From: Caldifermentibacillus hisashii
Lineage (GTDB): Bacteria; Bacillota; Bacilli; Bacillales; Caldibacillaceae
Direction: 5' to 3' (one strand)
Assembly: GCF_027568575.1 (NCBI RefSeq)
Contig: NZ_JANUVP010000006.1
DNA: 64,000 nt
This document shows positions 50,427 to 59,299 of this stretch, piece by piece (position 1 is the stretch's first letter; each line of letters begins with the position of its first letter). The notes under the pieces were generated by a model. It did no database searches. It had not been told where the DNA came from and saw only the letters and a list, made by a program, of their open reading frames with translations. A program made the position numbers and the translations under genes.

Positions 50427-51068
50427 ATGAAGATAAAAAACATTCAAGAAATCTATGAACATTTATTTGAACACTACGGTCCGCAACATTGGTGGCCGGC
50501 AGATACCGACTTTGAGATGATGATTAGTGCCATTCTTGTTCAAAATACAAACTGGAGGAATGTTGAAAAGGCCCTTGAGCAGCTTAGGCCTTATTTAACA
50601 CCCCAACAACTTGATGTATTGTCAAAAGAAGAAATAGCTCAATTCATCCGGTCAAGTGGATTTTATAATCGAAAAGCAGAACGAATTAAGTCGTTTCTGT
50701 CATGGTTAAAAAACTATCATTTTCATATTGATAGCATCAGGGATAAGGATAAAAAACAATTAAGAGAGGAACTGCTGCAAATATCCGGAATAGGAAAAGA
50801 AACAGCGGATTCAATCTTATTGTATGTATTTAATACACCTGTTTTTATTGTAGATGCATACGCAAAGAGAATTTTTTACCGTCTCGGGTACGATTTGCCT
50901 GATGACTATGATTCTTTTCGCCAGCTTGTTGAAAAGGAGCTGCCGCAAGATGTGCAATTGTACAATGAATTCCACGCTCTTTTGGTACAGCATGCAAAAA
51001 CGTATTGCAAATCAAAGCCGATTTGTGACCGGTGTCCATTGTCCGGTCTTTGTAAACGGAGGGTGTAA
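50427..51068 (+). CDS. Endonuclease III-like DNA glycosylase
   Basis: HhH-GPD base-excision repair protein, 213 residues. The helix-hairpin-helix reads LLQISGIGKETADSILLYVF with the catalytic Asp in VFIVDAYAKRI. A 4Fe-4S cluster motif C-x6-C-x2-C-x5-C (CKSKPICDRCPLSGLC) closes the chain. It differs from classical Nth in its N-terminus (LFEHYGPQHWWPADTDFEMM), a subfamily whose substrate is less well known. Confidence 0.92.
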   Translation: MKIKNIQEIYEHLFEHYGPQHWWPADTDFEMMISAILVQNTNWRNVEKALEQLRPYLTPQQLDVLSKEEIAQFIRSSGFYNRKAERIKSFLSWLKNYHFHIDSIRDKDKKQLREELLQISGIGKETADSILLYVFNTPVFIVDAYAKRIFYRLGYDLPDDYDSFRQLVEKELPQDVQLYNEFHALLVQHAKTYCKSKPICDRCPLSGLCKRRV

Positions 51069-51374
51069 AATGGTTATGTGAAATAAGAACTGGCTAAATA
51101 TGTTGAATAAGTTGAATGGAGATTTGTGAACGATAATATAAAAAAGGTTAAATCTGAATGAAAAGCAAAACTGTCAATCGTTTTCTCTCCTAATTTTACC
51201 TCCCGTAAAATAAAAACTCCTAATAATTAGGTGCCCAAATCCTAATTAAAAGGAGATTTATCTATAAAATAAATGTCCATTAAAGGAATTACTCAGTGTA
51301 ATTAATAAAGAAAAAATTTTACATTTGTTGGCTTTTTGAACCGATTTTGTTCCGCTTTAAAAAACCTCTTTAAT
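51069..51374. other. Intergenic region without a gene
   Basis: 306 bases with small palindromes (ATTTTAC/GTAAAAT near 51195 and CCTAATAATTAGG at 51219-51231) but no frame with a ribosome site. Confidence 0.5.
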
Positions 51375-51968
51375 TTATTTCCATGTATTTCCAAATGTAT
51401 CTTCAAATATAGTTTCTCCTAAAGGTCTACGTCCTTTTGGTTGTTCCTGTTCCTGTAAATTGCTTGGCAAATCTTCCCGCTCTCCTTGATAACCGATGGC
51501 AACCAGTGCTTGAATAGCATAGTCATCCGGAATTCCTAGAACTTCTCTTGCCTTCTCAAAATGAAAGCCTGTCATCGGATGGGTAACTAATCCGCATTTT
51601 GTAGCTTGTAAGGCAAGAAATCCCCAAGCGGCACCGGTATCGAAAGCATGTGATTTATTTTCGCCTCTTTCACTGTTTTTCTTTGAAAGAATAAGGACTA
51701 GTACGGGTGCCTTTTTACACCAAGTTAAATTAAATTCACTAACAAAAGAATAAAACTTTTCGCGAGCCTCTTTTGTCCTGGCTATAATAAAACGCCAAGG
51801 TTGTTCATTATATGCTGATGGTGCCCAGCGAGCCGCTTCAAATATGGAAAGTAAAATATTTTCGGGAACTTCTTGTTCGGAAAAGGACCTCGGCGACCAA
51901 CGATTGATAAACACATCATCAATTTCATGTTCAGGTTTTCTATAATTTTTCGCGTCGTTAATTATCAC
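51375..51968 (-). CDS. Nitroreductase family protein
   Basis: FMN-dependent oxidoreductase, 197 residues. Family pieces are INRWSPRSFSEQEVPENILLS, AARWAPSAYNEQPWRFI and the helix GAAWGFLALQATKCGLVTHPMTGF. Physiological substrate unknown. GTG start, with GAGGAGGTT about nine bases upstream. Confidence 0.92.
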   Translation of the reverse strand: MIINDAKNYRKPEHEIDDVFINRWSPRSFSEQEVPENILLSIFEAARWAPSAYNEQPWRFIIARTKEAREKFYSFVSEFNLTWCKKAPVLVLILSKKNSERGENKSHAFDTGAAWGFLALQATKCGLVTHPMTGFHFEKAREVLGIPDDYAIQALVAIGYQGEREDLPSNLQEQEQPKGRRPLGETIFEDTFGNTWK

Positions 51969-52236
51969 TTCTGTAAAACCTCCTCGTTATACCATTGACA
52001 TTATTTTAATATATTTTTAATGATGATACAAAAATAAAAGGAAATTTTTTATACAACAGGAAACCGGGATTGCCCATTCCAGAAAAAATAATTGAACGGC
52101 GATAAGGGTTTGCCTTAATAACTTTCAAAGAGAATAAAATTGATATTGAATTTATCATTTGTGAACAAAGAGTTAAAAGGATTGATAATCCATTCAAAAA
52201 TTGTTGATTAATGTCGAATATTTTGTATATATTTTA

Positions 52237-52265
52237 TTGATGGATGATTCCTACTTTGGTATAAT
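52237..52265 (+). promoter_or_regulatory. Sigma-A promoter of the aldehyde dehydrogenase gene
   Basis: TTGATG and TATAAT lie exactly 17 bases apart. The predicted start falls in the cre site. Confidence 0.8.
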
Positions 52266-52270
52266 TTATA

Positions 52271-52286
52271 TTGTAAGCGTTATCAA
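52271..52286 (+). promoter_or_regulatory. cre site (CcpA)
   Basis: TTGTAAGCGTTATCAA fits the cre consensus WTGNAARCGNWWWCAW at every position. It covers the predicted transcription start, a typical place for carbon catabolite repression by CcpA. The remaining 51969-52236 stretch shows no gene. Confidence 0.88.
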
Positions 52287-52326
52287 CTAGTATCCTACTT
52301 TATAAAACTATTAAAGGAGGAATTTT

Positions 52327-53811
52327 ATGAGCCAATTAACCGTTCAATTATTAGAAAAGGTAGAGAAGTTTTTAACAGGAACGAAGAAGATGTACATTAA
52401 TGGCGAGTTTGTTGAAAGTGCATCAGGGAAAACATTTGAAACTTATAATCCGGCCACTGGAGAGGTATTGGCAACCGTATATGAAGCTGGACCTGAAGAT
52501 ATTGACCGAGCAGTAAAAGCGGCACGGCGAGCCTTTGATGAAGGTCCGTGGTCACGGATGAGTGCTGCAGAGAGAAGTCGTTTAATGTATAAATTAGCGG
52601 ATTTGATGGAAGCAAACAGCGCAGAATTGGCTCAATTGGAAACACTTGATAATGGGAAACCGATTCGGGAAACTTCGAATGCTGATGTTCCGTTGTCCAT
52701 AGAACATATGCGATATTATGCCGGATGGTCGACGAAAATTGTCGGGCAAACAATTCCGGTAGCTGGTCCATATTTTAACTATACCCGTCATGAACCGGTC
52801 GGGGTTGTCGGGCAAATTATTCCTTGGAATTTTCCGTTACTTATGGCTATGTGGAAATTAGGAGCGGCTCTTGCCACGGGATGTACCGTTGTTTTAAAAC
52901 CGGCAGAACAAACGCCACTTTCTGCTCTATATTTGGCAGAGCTAATTGAAGAAGCCGGATTTCCTGAAGGTGTTGTCAATATTGTTCCCGGATTTGGAGA
53001 AACAGCCGGTGAGCCGCTTGTTGATCATCCGGAAGTCAATAAAATTGCGTTTACCGGTTCAACTGAAGTGGGAAAACTGATTATGGAACGAGCTTCCAAG
53101 ACATTAAAACGGGTGACCTTGGAATTGGGTGGAAAATCACCAAATATCATTTTACCGGATGCTGATTTGACGAAAGCGATACCGGGTGCATTAATGGGCG
53201 TGATGTTTAACCAAGGTCAAGTATGTTGTGCCGGATCTCGTGTATTTATTCAGAAAAAAGATTATGATAATGTTGTCAGTGATATGGTCAGTCATGCGAA
53301 AAGCATTCAGCAAGGTTTCGGTTTAAAAGAAGACACGGAAATGGGACCGCTTGTTTCTACTGAACAACAAAATCGTGTCCTTGGCTACATTGAAAAAGGC
53401 TTAAATGAAGGTGCAGAACTGCTGACGGGCGGTAAAAATCCGTTTGAACAAGGATATTTTGTGGAACCGACCATTTTCGCCAATGTCAATGATGAAATGA
53501 CGATTGCGAAAGAAGAAATTTTTGGTCCGGTTATTTCAGCCTTACCTTATGATGATCTCGATGATTTAATTGCCCGGGCAAACAACAGTGATTACGGTTT
53601 GGCCGCCGGGGTTTGGACACAGGATGTCGCAAAAGCCCATTATATTGCCAGCAAGTTACGTGCCGGAACTGTATGGGTGAACTGTTACAACATGTTTGAT
53701 GCCGCCAGTCCGTTTGGTGGTTACAAACAATCCGGGTTTGGTCGTGAAATGGGCTCTTATGCACTGAACAATTATACAGAAGTGAAGAGTGTTTGGGTTT
53801 CTATGCAATAA
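52327..53811 (+). CDS. Aldehyde dehydrogenase family protein
   Basis: NAD(P)-dependent aldehyde dehydrogenase of 494 residues, close to Bacillus DhaS and mitochondrial-type ALDH. Motifs are PWNFPLLMAMWKLGAALATG, the Glu region VTLELGGKSPNI, the catalytic Cys region FNQGQVCCAGSR and EEIFGPV. AAAGGAGG precedes the ATG. A perfect cre site over the start predicts repression by glucose. A strong terminator follows. Confidence 0.95.
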   Translation: MSQLTVQLLEKVEKFLTGTKKMYINGEFVESASGKTFETYNPATGEVLATVYEAGPEDIDRAVKAARRAFDEGPWSRMSAAERSRLMYKLADLMEANSAELAQLETLDNGKPIRETSNADVPLSIEHMRYYAGWSTKIVGQTIPVAGPYFNYTRHEPVGVVGQIIPWNFPLLMAMWKLGAALATGCTVVLKPAEQTPLSALYLAELIEEAGFPEGVVNIVPGFGETAGEPLVDHPEVNKIAFTGSTEVGKLIMERASKTLKRVTLELGGKSPNIILPDADLTKAIPGALMGVMFNQGQVCCAGSRVFIQKKDYDNVVSDMVSHAKSIQQGFGLKEDTEMGPLVSTEQQNRVLGYIEKGLNEGAELLTGGKNPFEQGYFVEPTIFANVNDEMTIAKEEIFGPVISALPYDDLDDLIARANNSDYGLAAGVWTQDVAKAHYIASKLRAGTVWVNCYNMFDAASPFGGYKQSGFGREMGSYALNNYTEVKSVWVSMQ

Positions 53812-53870
53812 AAAATTTACCACCACTTGAAATTGGGCTCTTTAGTCGCCCTGTCCAAATATAATGAATG

Positions 53871-53901
53871 CCACCGGTTACGTATAGCCGGTGGTTTTTT
53901 T
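53871..53901 (+). terminator. Intrinsic terminator of aldehyde dehydrogenase
   Basis: CCACCGG / CCGGTGG followed by seven T. Confidence 0.92.
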
Positions 53902-53947
53902 AGTTTTACACTAATTAAAAATTTATTTAAAAATTAATAAAAAACTA

Positions 53948-53976
53948 TTGACATAAAGTTGCAATGAACTTATAAT
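53948..53976 (+). promoter_or_regulatory. Promoter of the tandem T-box / aroA(G)-tyrA unit
   Basis: TTGACA and TATAAT are both consensus and 17 bases apart. Confidence 0.9.
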
Positions 53977-54007
53977 TCAAAACAATAACAAAAACTTTCA
54001 TTCAATA

Positions 54008-54254
54008 AAAGCGAAGAAAGGACACAAGTAGTGACTTATCTCCCTGTTTTAAGAGAGCTGATGGTGGGTGCAAATCAGTACACAGATAAGCATGAATTAC
54101 ACTCCTGGAGCTTCTTTTTCTCAAAATTTCCTTTGAGAAAAAGACGGTCGTGCACGGATCGTTATCCAAATGAGTGGTGAGTGTTTTTGCTCACAATTAG
54201 GGTGGTACCGCGATACATTCGTCCCTGCTGGTTATTCCAGTAAGGACTTTTTTA
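54008..54254 (+). promoter_or_regulatory. T-box leader 1 (tyrosine specifier)
   Basis: T-box core AGGGTGGTACCGCGA (54199-54213) lies before a terminator GTCCCTGCTGG...CCAGTAAGGAC and T run. The specifier bulge context GAATTACAC gives UAC (54098-54100), tyrosine. Confidence 0.88.
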
Positions 54255-54287
54255 TTATCATTTGTTTTTGTTAGTAAAGTGAATATG

Positions 54288-54536
54288 TGAAAAGCAATGA
54301 AAGGACATGAGTAATGCTTAATCTCCCTGTTTTAAGAGAACTGATGGCGGGTGGAAATCAGTACACAGATAAGCATGAATTACAATCCCGGAGCTTCTTT
54401 TTCCCGGAAAATTTTCAGGGAAATAGACGGTCAACAGATCGTTATTGTCTTAAGTGGTGAATGTTACTATTCACAATGAGGGTGGTACCGCGGTTAAAAA
54501 ATCGTCCCTGTTGTTCTTGCAACAGGGACTTTTTTG
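54288..54536 (+). promoter_or_regulatory. T-box leader 2 (tyrosine specifier)
   Basis: A second complete T-box has core AGGGTGGTACCGCGG (54479-54493), specifier context GAATTACAA (UAC at 54381-54383) and terminator GTCCCTGTTG/CAACAGGGAC with T run. It closely resembles leader 1, so it arose by duplication. Confidence 0.9.
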
Positions 54537-54640
54537 CTAATAGGAAAGTATAAATTTTTCAATTTCTACTTTCCTAACGAATAAGTGCTCTTGCGGCGCT
54601 GCTTTCGCCTAAAGGCTCAGCAATCGCCGAGTTTTCTTTA
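54536..54640 (+). repeat. Family B repeat, full copy 2, within the aroA(G) leader
   Basis: Near-identical to 35502-35605. Its right stem reads CTCAGC-AATC-GCCGAG, one mismatch from the perfect stem of copy 1, which should weaken it as a terminator. It lies between the second T-box and the aroA(G) ribosome site. Confidence 0.9.
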
Positions 54641-54687
54641 TTATAAATCTATTCTTATCTAAAATTCTATCTAGGGGGAGTTTTACC

Positions 54688-55764
54688 ATGAGTGAAAATC
54701 AGTTGGCCAAATTACGTGAACAAGTGGATCAAATTAATTTACAAATTCTCGAACTTTTAAATGAGCGTGGAAAAATTGTTCAAGCAATTGGTGAGGAAAA
54801 GAAAAAACACGGAACAAATCGTTTTGATCCGGTACGGGAACGGGAATCGCTGGACTTACTTTTAAAAAACTATGACGGACCGTATACGGAAGCAACGATA
54901 AAACATCTTTTTAAGCAAATTTTCAAAGCAAGTTTAGAATTACAGAAAATCGATTATGAAAAGACGTTGCTTGTATCCAGAAAAGCTCATCCGGAAAATA
55001 CGGTTGTCAATATAAACGGGGAAACAGTCGGTGACGGTGTGCAACGCTTTGTTATGGGACCGTGTGCTGTTGAAAGTTATGAGCAAGTTCGGGAAGTTGC
55101 TTTAGCGTTAAAAGAACACGGGTTAACCTTGATGAGGGGTGGAGCTTATAAACCAAGAACTTCACCGTATGATTTCCAAGGATTAGGTGTGGAAGGATTA
55201 AAGATTTTAAGACAAGTTGCCGATGAATTAGAATTGTCCGTTATTACGGAAATTGTAACCCCGCAAGATGTTGAGTTGGCGTTGGATTATGTCGATGTCA
55301 TTCAAGTCGGTGCACGCAATATGCAAAACTTTGAACTTTTAAAAACAGTTGGTACTGTGAAAAAACCGGTTTTATTGAAACGGGGGCTTTCAGCAACCAT
55401 TTCTGAATTCATTAATGCGGCAGAATACATTATGGCTGGCGGAAATGACCAAATCATTTTATGTGAACGCGGCATTCGGACATATGAAAGAGCAACGAGA
55501 AATACACTCGATATTTCCGCCGTCCCGATTTTGAAAAAAGAAACCCATTTACCGGTTGCAGTGGATGTGACTCATTCAACCGGCAGAAGAGATTTACTAT
55601 TACCGACCGCGAAAGCAGCCTTGGCGATTGGTGCGGATTTAGTAATGGCAGAAGTCCATCCGGATCCGGCTGTTGCCTTGTCTGATTCGTTACAACAAAT
55701 GGATATACCGCAATTCCATGACTTTATGAATGAACTGAACGCATTTAAGGAAAGGCTTGTTTAA
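54688..55764 (+). CDS. aroA: 3-deoxy-7-phosphoheptulonate synthase with chorismate mutase domain
   Basis: Bifunctional AroA(G)-type enzyme, 358 residues. Residues 1 to about 85 are the chorismate mutase domain (LREQVDQINLQILELLNERG). The rest is DAHP synthase with FVMGPCAVES, RGGAYKPRTSPYDFQGLG, LKRGLSATISEF, and ADLVMAEVHPDPA. The N-terminal domain usually gives feedback inhibition by chorismate or prephenate. It opens the shikimate pathway and, with tyrA, is under tandem tyrosine T-boxes. AGGGGGAG is the ribosome site. Confidence 0.96.
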   Translation: MSENQLAKLREQVDQINLQILELLNERGKIVQAIGEEKKKHGTNRFDPVRERESLDLLLKNYDGPYTEATIKHLFKQIFKASLELQKIDYEKTLLVSRKAHPENTVVNINGETVGDGVQRFVMGPCAVESYEQVREVALALKEHGLTLMRGGAYKPRTSPYDFQGLGVEGLKILRQVADELELSVITEIVTPQDVELALDYVDVIQVGARNMQNFELLKTVGTVKKPVLLKRGLSATISEFINAAEYIMAGGNDQIILCERGIRTYERATRNTLDISAVPILKKETHLPVAVDVTHSTGRRDLLLPTAKAALAIGADLVMAEVHPDPAVALSDSLQQMDIPQFHDFMNELNAFKERLV

Positions 55765-55815
55765 TGAGATTTAGATTATGACATAAGAGGTATGCCCAAT
55801 GTTTCATGGTATGTG

Positions 55816-55844
55816 TGGGGCGGAAACTTTCCATCAAACCGCCC
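55816..55844 (+). other. Hairpin between aroA(G) and tyrA
   Basis: GGGGCGG and CCGCCCC form a perfect 7-bp GC stem around a 15-base loop, without a T run. It may tune mRNA processing or tyrA translation. Confidence 0.6.
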
Positions 55845-55882
55845 CATCCGTATCATTGTGCAACATGAAAGCAGGTGTTAAA

Positions 55883-56980
55883 GTGGATGGTAAAAAAAGG
55901 GTACTACTAATTGGAACAGGATTAATTGGCGGATCAATTGCCTTAGCCATTAGGAAGGAAACGGAAGCTGTCGTCATAGGTTATGATATTAATAATGAAC
56001 AAGCTGAAAAGGCAAAGCAGTTATCTGTCATTGATAAAGTGGCGACTAATTTTCGCAAAGAAGCTGAATGTGCCGAATTAATAATTTTGGCATCACCTGT
56101 AGAAGAAACAATAAAAATTATGCGGGAATTGGCAACATACCAATTAAAGGAAAATGTATTGATCACAGACGTGGGAAGTACAAAACGGAATATTATGAAT
56201 TTGGCCAATGAGTTATGGAACGGAGATATTACGTTTATCGGAGGTCATCCGATGGCAGGTTCCCATAAAACAGGGGTGGAAAGCGCCAAGGCTCATTTAT
56301 TGGAAAATGCTTTTTACGTTTTAACACCGCAACCATGTACTTCCTATGAAAAAATAGAGGAGTTAAAGGATTTACTTAAAGGAACAAAAGCAAATTTTCT
56401 TGTTTTGGATGCAGCTGAACATGATTATATTGTCGGTGTGGTCAGTCATTTTCCTCATATTATTGCTTCAGGGTTAGTTACCCATGTAAAAAAACATGCG
56501 AATCGGAATCCTTTTATCAATATTTTAGCAGCGGGAGGATTTCGTGATATAACGAGAATTGCGTCGAGTAGTCCCCGAATGTGGAAAGATATTGTATTAC
56601 AAAACCGGGATAATTTGTTGGACCTTTTAGATGATTGGATAATGGAAATTAGAAATATGCAAAGTATCATTCAAACAGGAAATGAACATCTGATTGCCGG
56701 CTTTTTTGAAGAAGCAAAAACATATCGTGACGCACTGCCGGTCCGGTCAAAAGGCGCCATTCCCGCGTATTACGATTTGTATGTTGACGTGATAGATCAA
56801 ACGGGTGCCATTGCTCGAATAACCGGATTAATTGCAGAGCAAGAAATTGATATTACGAATTTGAATATTATTGAAGCTCGTGAAGGCCTGCTCGGTGTTT
56901 TGAGGGTATCGTTTCAAACGGAAGCAGATTTGTCCAATGCTCGTAAAATTCTTGAACAAAATGGTTATAAAACTTATTGA
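55883..56980 (+). CDS. tyrA: Prephenate dehydrogenase with ACT domain
   Basis: Converts prephenate to 4-hydroxyphenylpyruvate in tyrosine synthesis. The Rossmann motif is LLIGTGLIGGSIALAI, the catalytic core has DVGSTKRNI, GGHPMAGSHKTGV and VVSHFPHIIASGL, and an ACT domain (DVIDQTGAIARITGLIAEQEI) closes the chain. GTG 55883 is chosen, since AGGTG precedes it and the family begins just before the Rossmann motif; ATG 55865 is an alternative. Length is 365 residues. It is the second gene of the unit controlled by the tandem T-boxes. Confidence 0.95.
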   Translation: MDGKKRVLLIGTGLIGGSIALAIRKETEAVVIGYDINNEQAEKAKQLSVIDKVATNFRKEAECAELIILASPVEETIKIMRELATYQLKENVLITDVGSTKRNIMNLANELWNGDITFIGGHPMAGSHKTGVESAKAHLLENAFYVLTPQPCTSYEKIEELKDLLKGTKANFLVLDAAEHDYIVGVVSHFPHIIASGLVTHVKKHANRNPFINILAAGGFRDITRIASSSPRMWKDIVLQNRDNLLDLLDDWIMEIRNMQSIIQTGNEHLIAGFFEEAKTYRDALPVRSKGAIPAYYDLYVDVIDQTGAIARITGLIAEQEIDITNLNIIEAREGLLGVLRVSFQTEADLSNARKILEQNGYKTY

Positions 56981-56985
56981 AAAAC

Positions 56986-57030
56986 AAGATAGATTGGTAC
57001 ATGAATAACCGATACCAATCTATCTTTATT
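56986..57030. terminator. Bidirectional terminator tyrA / carboxylesterase
   Basis: AGATAGATTGGTA and TACCAATCTATCT pair perfectly over 13 bp with T-rich ends on both strands. Confidence 0.9.
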
Positions 57031-57050
57031 TCATTTCATCGAATGAACAT

Positions 57051-58526
57051 CTATCTTTCCTGACAAACTTCCCATTTTATCCGTTCTTCTCGATCCGGAT
57101 CATGAACGACTTCACAATTCGAATTAAATATCAAAGTAGTTCGGTTTTGCAAGTCATATTTTGGCCAGTTCGGTAAATCGTTTATATTTGGATCTCCGTT
57201 TTGCGCAAATGCAATCCAAGCATTATGTATTTTCTTGGAAAGTTCTTGTCGACCAGGAGAATCACCGGTAAAGTTTTCAACGCCATGTTTGCTAAATGTA
57301 TTCCAAACAAACGGTATTTCTAAAGCATGACAAGATTTTAGTAAACCGTTAAAGGCTTGGCTTTCCCAATCGAATCGGTACATCCAGACCGGGGATCCTT
57401 GTTCGGTCTGTATTTCTGCAACATGAATGGCAGGATGGGTAAATGTCATAATCGTCATTAATTTTTCATACAACGATTGTGTCAGTTCTTTACCTTTGAT
57501 GAATTCTTGGGAGATTTTTGTCCAACGAGTACCGAAAGTTTGTTGGAATCGTTTCTTTATTGCTGCTTGGTCCTCTTTTTTCCATATTGGATCAAAGGCT
57601 GTGAAGAGGCGATATTCATCTTTATTTGTACCAATAAGCACAGGAATATCTTTTGCGGCACCTTCAGCCAATAGTTCTTTCGGATGTTTCGGTAAAATTT
57701 CACCGTCAATGACTGGAATTAAGCTCATCATCGGTAGTTTTACCGATACTTCAATTAACTGTTCTACCGGAATTTCTTCTAATTTTTGAATTTCTGTTTT
57801 CTCAAGTCCCAGTTCATGAAGGAGAAATTCGGTATTCTTTGTCGCCTTTTCAGACTTAATCACATGACTGGCGGCACCGCTCTGAAGAATTGCTTGATTA
57901 AACAACCCCTTTGCTTTTGGACTGGCAAGTAACACACCTACACTCATTGCGCCTGCAGATTCGCCAAAAATCGTAACTTGATCCGGATCGCCGCCAAATG
58001 CTGCAATATTTTCCTTGACCCATTTTAAGGCAGCAATCTGATCTAAAATCCCACAGTTACCGGAATTTTGATAACCGTCGCCGCCAAGTTCAGCAAGGTG
58101 CAAGAAGCCTAAAATGCCCAACCGATAATTGATGGTAACAACAACAAGATCGCCATTTTTAGCAAAAGATGTACCTTCATATAACGGACTTGAACCGGAA
58201 CCGGAAATAAAAGCACCCCCGTGAATCCAAACGAGAACCGGTCGCTTTTTCCCATCAGTGCCGGGTGACCAAATATTAAGAGTTAGACAGTCTTCACTCA
58301 TACGGGTGGTTTGATTGCCGAGAAAACTCATAATTTCTAATGAAGGTTGCCAGGCACTAGGTCCAAATTCGCTACAATCTTTTACGCCATCCCAGCTTTC
58401 GGCACTCGTTGGTGGACGAAAGCGGTTGGGACCAATTGGTGGAGCAGCATATGGTATCCCTTTCCATACATATACATCATTTTCTTGTATGCCTTTCACT
58501 TTACCGTAAGCGGTTTCAACAATCAT
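57051..58526 (-). CDS. Type B carboxylesterase (PnbA-like)
   Basis: Alpha/beta-hydrolase of the cholinesterase class, 491 residues. The nucleophile is in VTIFGESAGAMSVGVLL. EDCLTLNIWSP and VWIHGGAFISGSG form the oxyanion region, and the acid/His parts are GTNKDEYRLF and CHALEIPFVW. It is close in length and motifs to B. subtilis PnbA. The family start is MIVETAYGKVKGI at 58526 with GGAGGGG before it; the frame opens nine codons earlier. Confidence 0.93.
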   Translation of the reverse strand: MIVETAYGKVKGIQENDVYVWKGIPYAAPPIGPNRFRPPTSAESWDGVKDCSEFGPSAWQPSLEIMSFLGNQTTRMSEDCLTLNIWSPGTDGKKRPVLVWIHGGAFISGSGSSPLYEGTSFAKNGDLVVVTINYRLGILGFLHLAELGGDGYQNSGNCGILDQIAALKWVKENIAAFGGDPDQVTIFGESAGAMSVGVLLASPKAKGLFNQAILQSGAASHVIKSEKATKNTEFLLHELGLEKTEIQKLEEIPVEQLIEVSVKLPMMSLIPVIDGEILPKHPKELLAEGAAKDIPVLIGTNKDEYRLFTAFDPIWKKEDQAAIKKRFQQTFGTRWTKISQEFIKGKELTQSLYEKLMTIMTFTHPAIHVAEIQTEQGSPVWMYRFDWESQAFNGLLKSCHALEIPFVWNTFSKHGVENFTGDSPGRQELSKKIHNAWIAFAQNGDPNINDLPNWPKYDLQNRTTLIFNSNCEVVHDPDREERIKWEVCQER

Positions 58527-58710
58527 TTTTTCCCCTCCAATTAAAAAAATCATCTGTATATATTATTCTATCTTTTTGGACAAATACCTTTTTTATTGGT
58601 CATTTTTAAAGCGAAACCGACCACCTAAGAGTCCATTTTTTTAAAAAATGTATGTTGTCGTACTAAATAAAAACCAAAAAAAAAATTATTGGGGATGTCC
58701 ACGAAAAAAG

Positions 58711-58746
58711 ACGGAATAACTCGAAATTTCCGGTCATATATATGGG
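58711..58746 (+). promoter_or_regulatory. Possible sigma-E promoter of cotJABC
   Basis: GGAATA and CATATATA are about 16 bases apart, close to sigma-E elements, which drive cotJ in B. subtilis. Confidence 0.4.
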
Positions 58747-58774
58747 TGATGATGGGAATGGAAGGGAGGATTTT

Positions 58775-59002
58775 ATGTTTACACAGTATAAGTATTGGCA
58801 GCCGTACGTTAGTCCGTTTGATCCATGTCCACCGATACGAGTAAAAAGTTACAATACCCCACCGCAATTGTATTTAGGATTTCAACCAAGAGGACTGCCG
58901 CAGTTCTCTACAGCAAAAGAAGCATTGTTTCATGGAACACTATGGCCTGCTCTATTCAGTCCGTATCCGGATCCGCAAATAAGGGGGGAAGAAGATGAGT
59001 AA
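58775..59002 (+). CDS. cotJA: Spore coat associated protein CotJA
   Basis: A 75-residue proline- and tyrosine-rich protein, MFTQYKYWQPYVSPFDPCPP...QLYLGFQPRGLPQFSTAKEAL, in the spore-coat CotJ operon. GGGAGGAT precedes ATG 58775. It overlaps cotJB by eight bases. Confidence 0.94.
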   Translation: MFTQYKYWQPYVSPFDPCPPIRVKSYNTPPQLYLGFQPRGLPQFSTAKEALFHGTLWPALFSPYPDPQIRGEEDE

Positions 59003-59258
59003 GAAGATGCCTCCTGAATATTATCAGATGCTTGAAGAAATTCAAGCGATTGATTTTGTTATCGTTGAATTAAATTTGTATTTGGATACGCACCCGGACG
59101 ATACCGCAGCGATTAAACAATTTAATGAAGCAACTAAAAGAAGTATGGAATTAAAAGCAGAATTTGAAAAGAAATTTGGCCCGCTCATGCACTTCGGTTA
59201 CAGTTTCTCAAATTATCCGTTCAATTGGAAAGACACCCCATGGCCATGGCAAGTTTAA
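58995..59258 (+). CDS. cotJB: Spore coat protein CotJB
   Basis: An 87-residue protein; the family stretch is YYQMLEEIQAIDFVIVELNLYLDTHPDD and the end YPFNWKDTPWPWQV. It is needed with CotJC in the coat of Bacillus spores. Overlaps cotJA; GGGGGGAAG in the end of cotJA serves as ribosome site. Confidence 0.95.
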   Translation: MSKKMPPEYYQMLEEIQAIDFVIVELNLYLDTHPDDTAAIKQFNEATKRSMELKAEFEKKFGPLMHFGYSFSNYPFNWKDTPWPWQV

Positions 59259-59299
59259 TATGCTTTCTATACTAAAATGTATTGATTGGAGGTTGCAAC

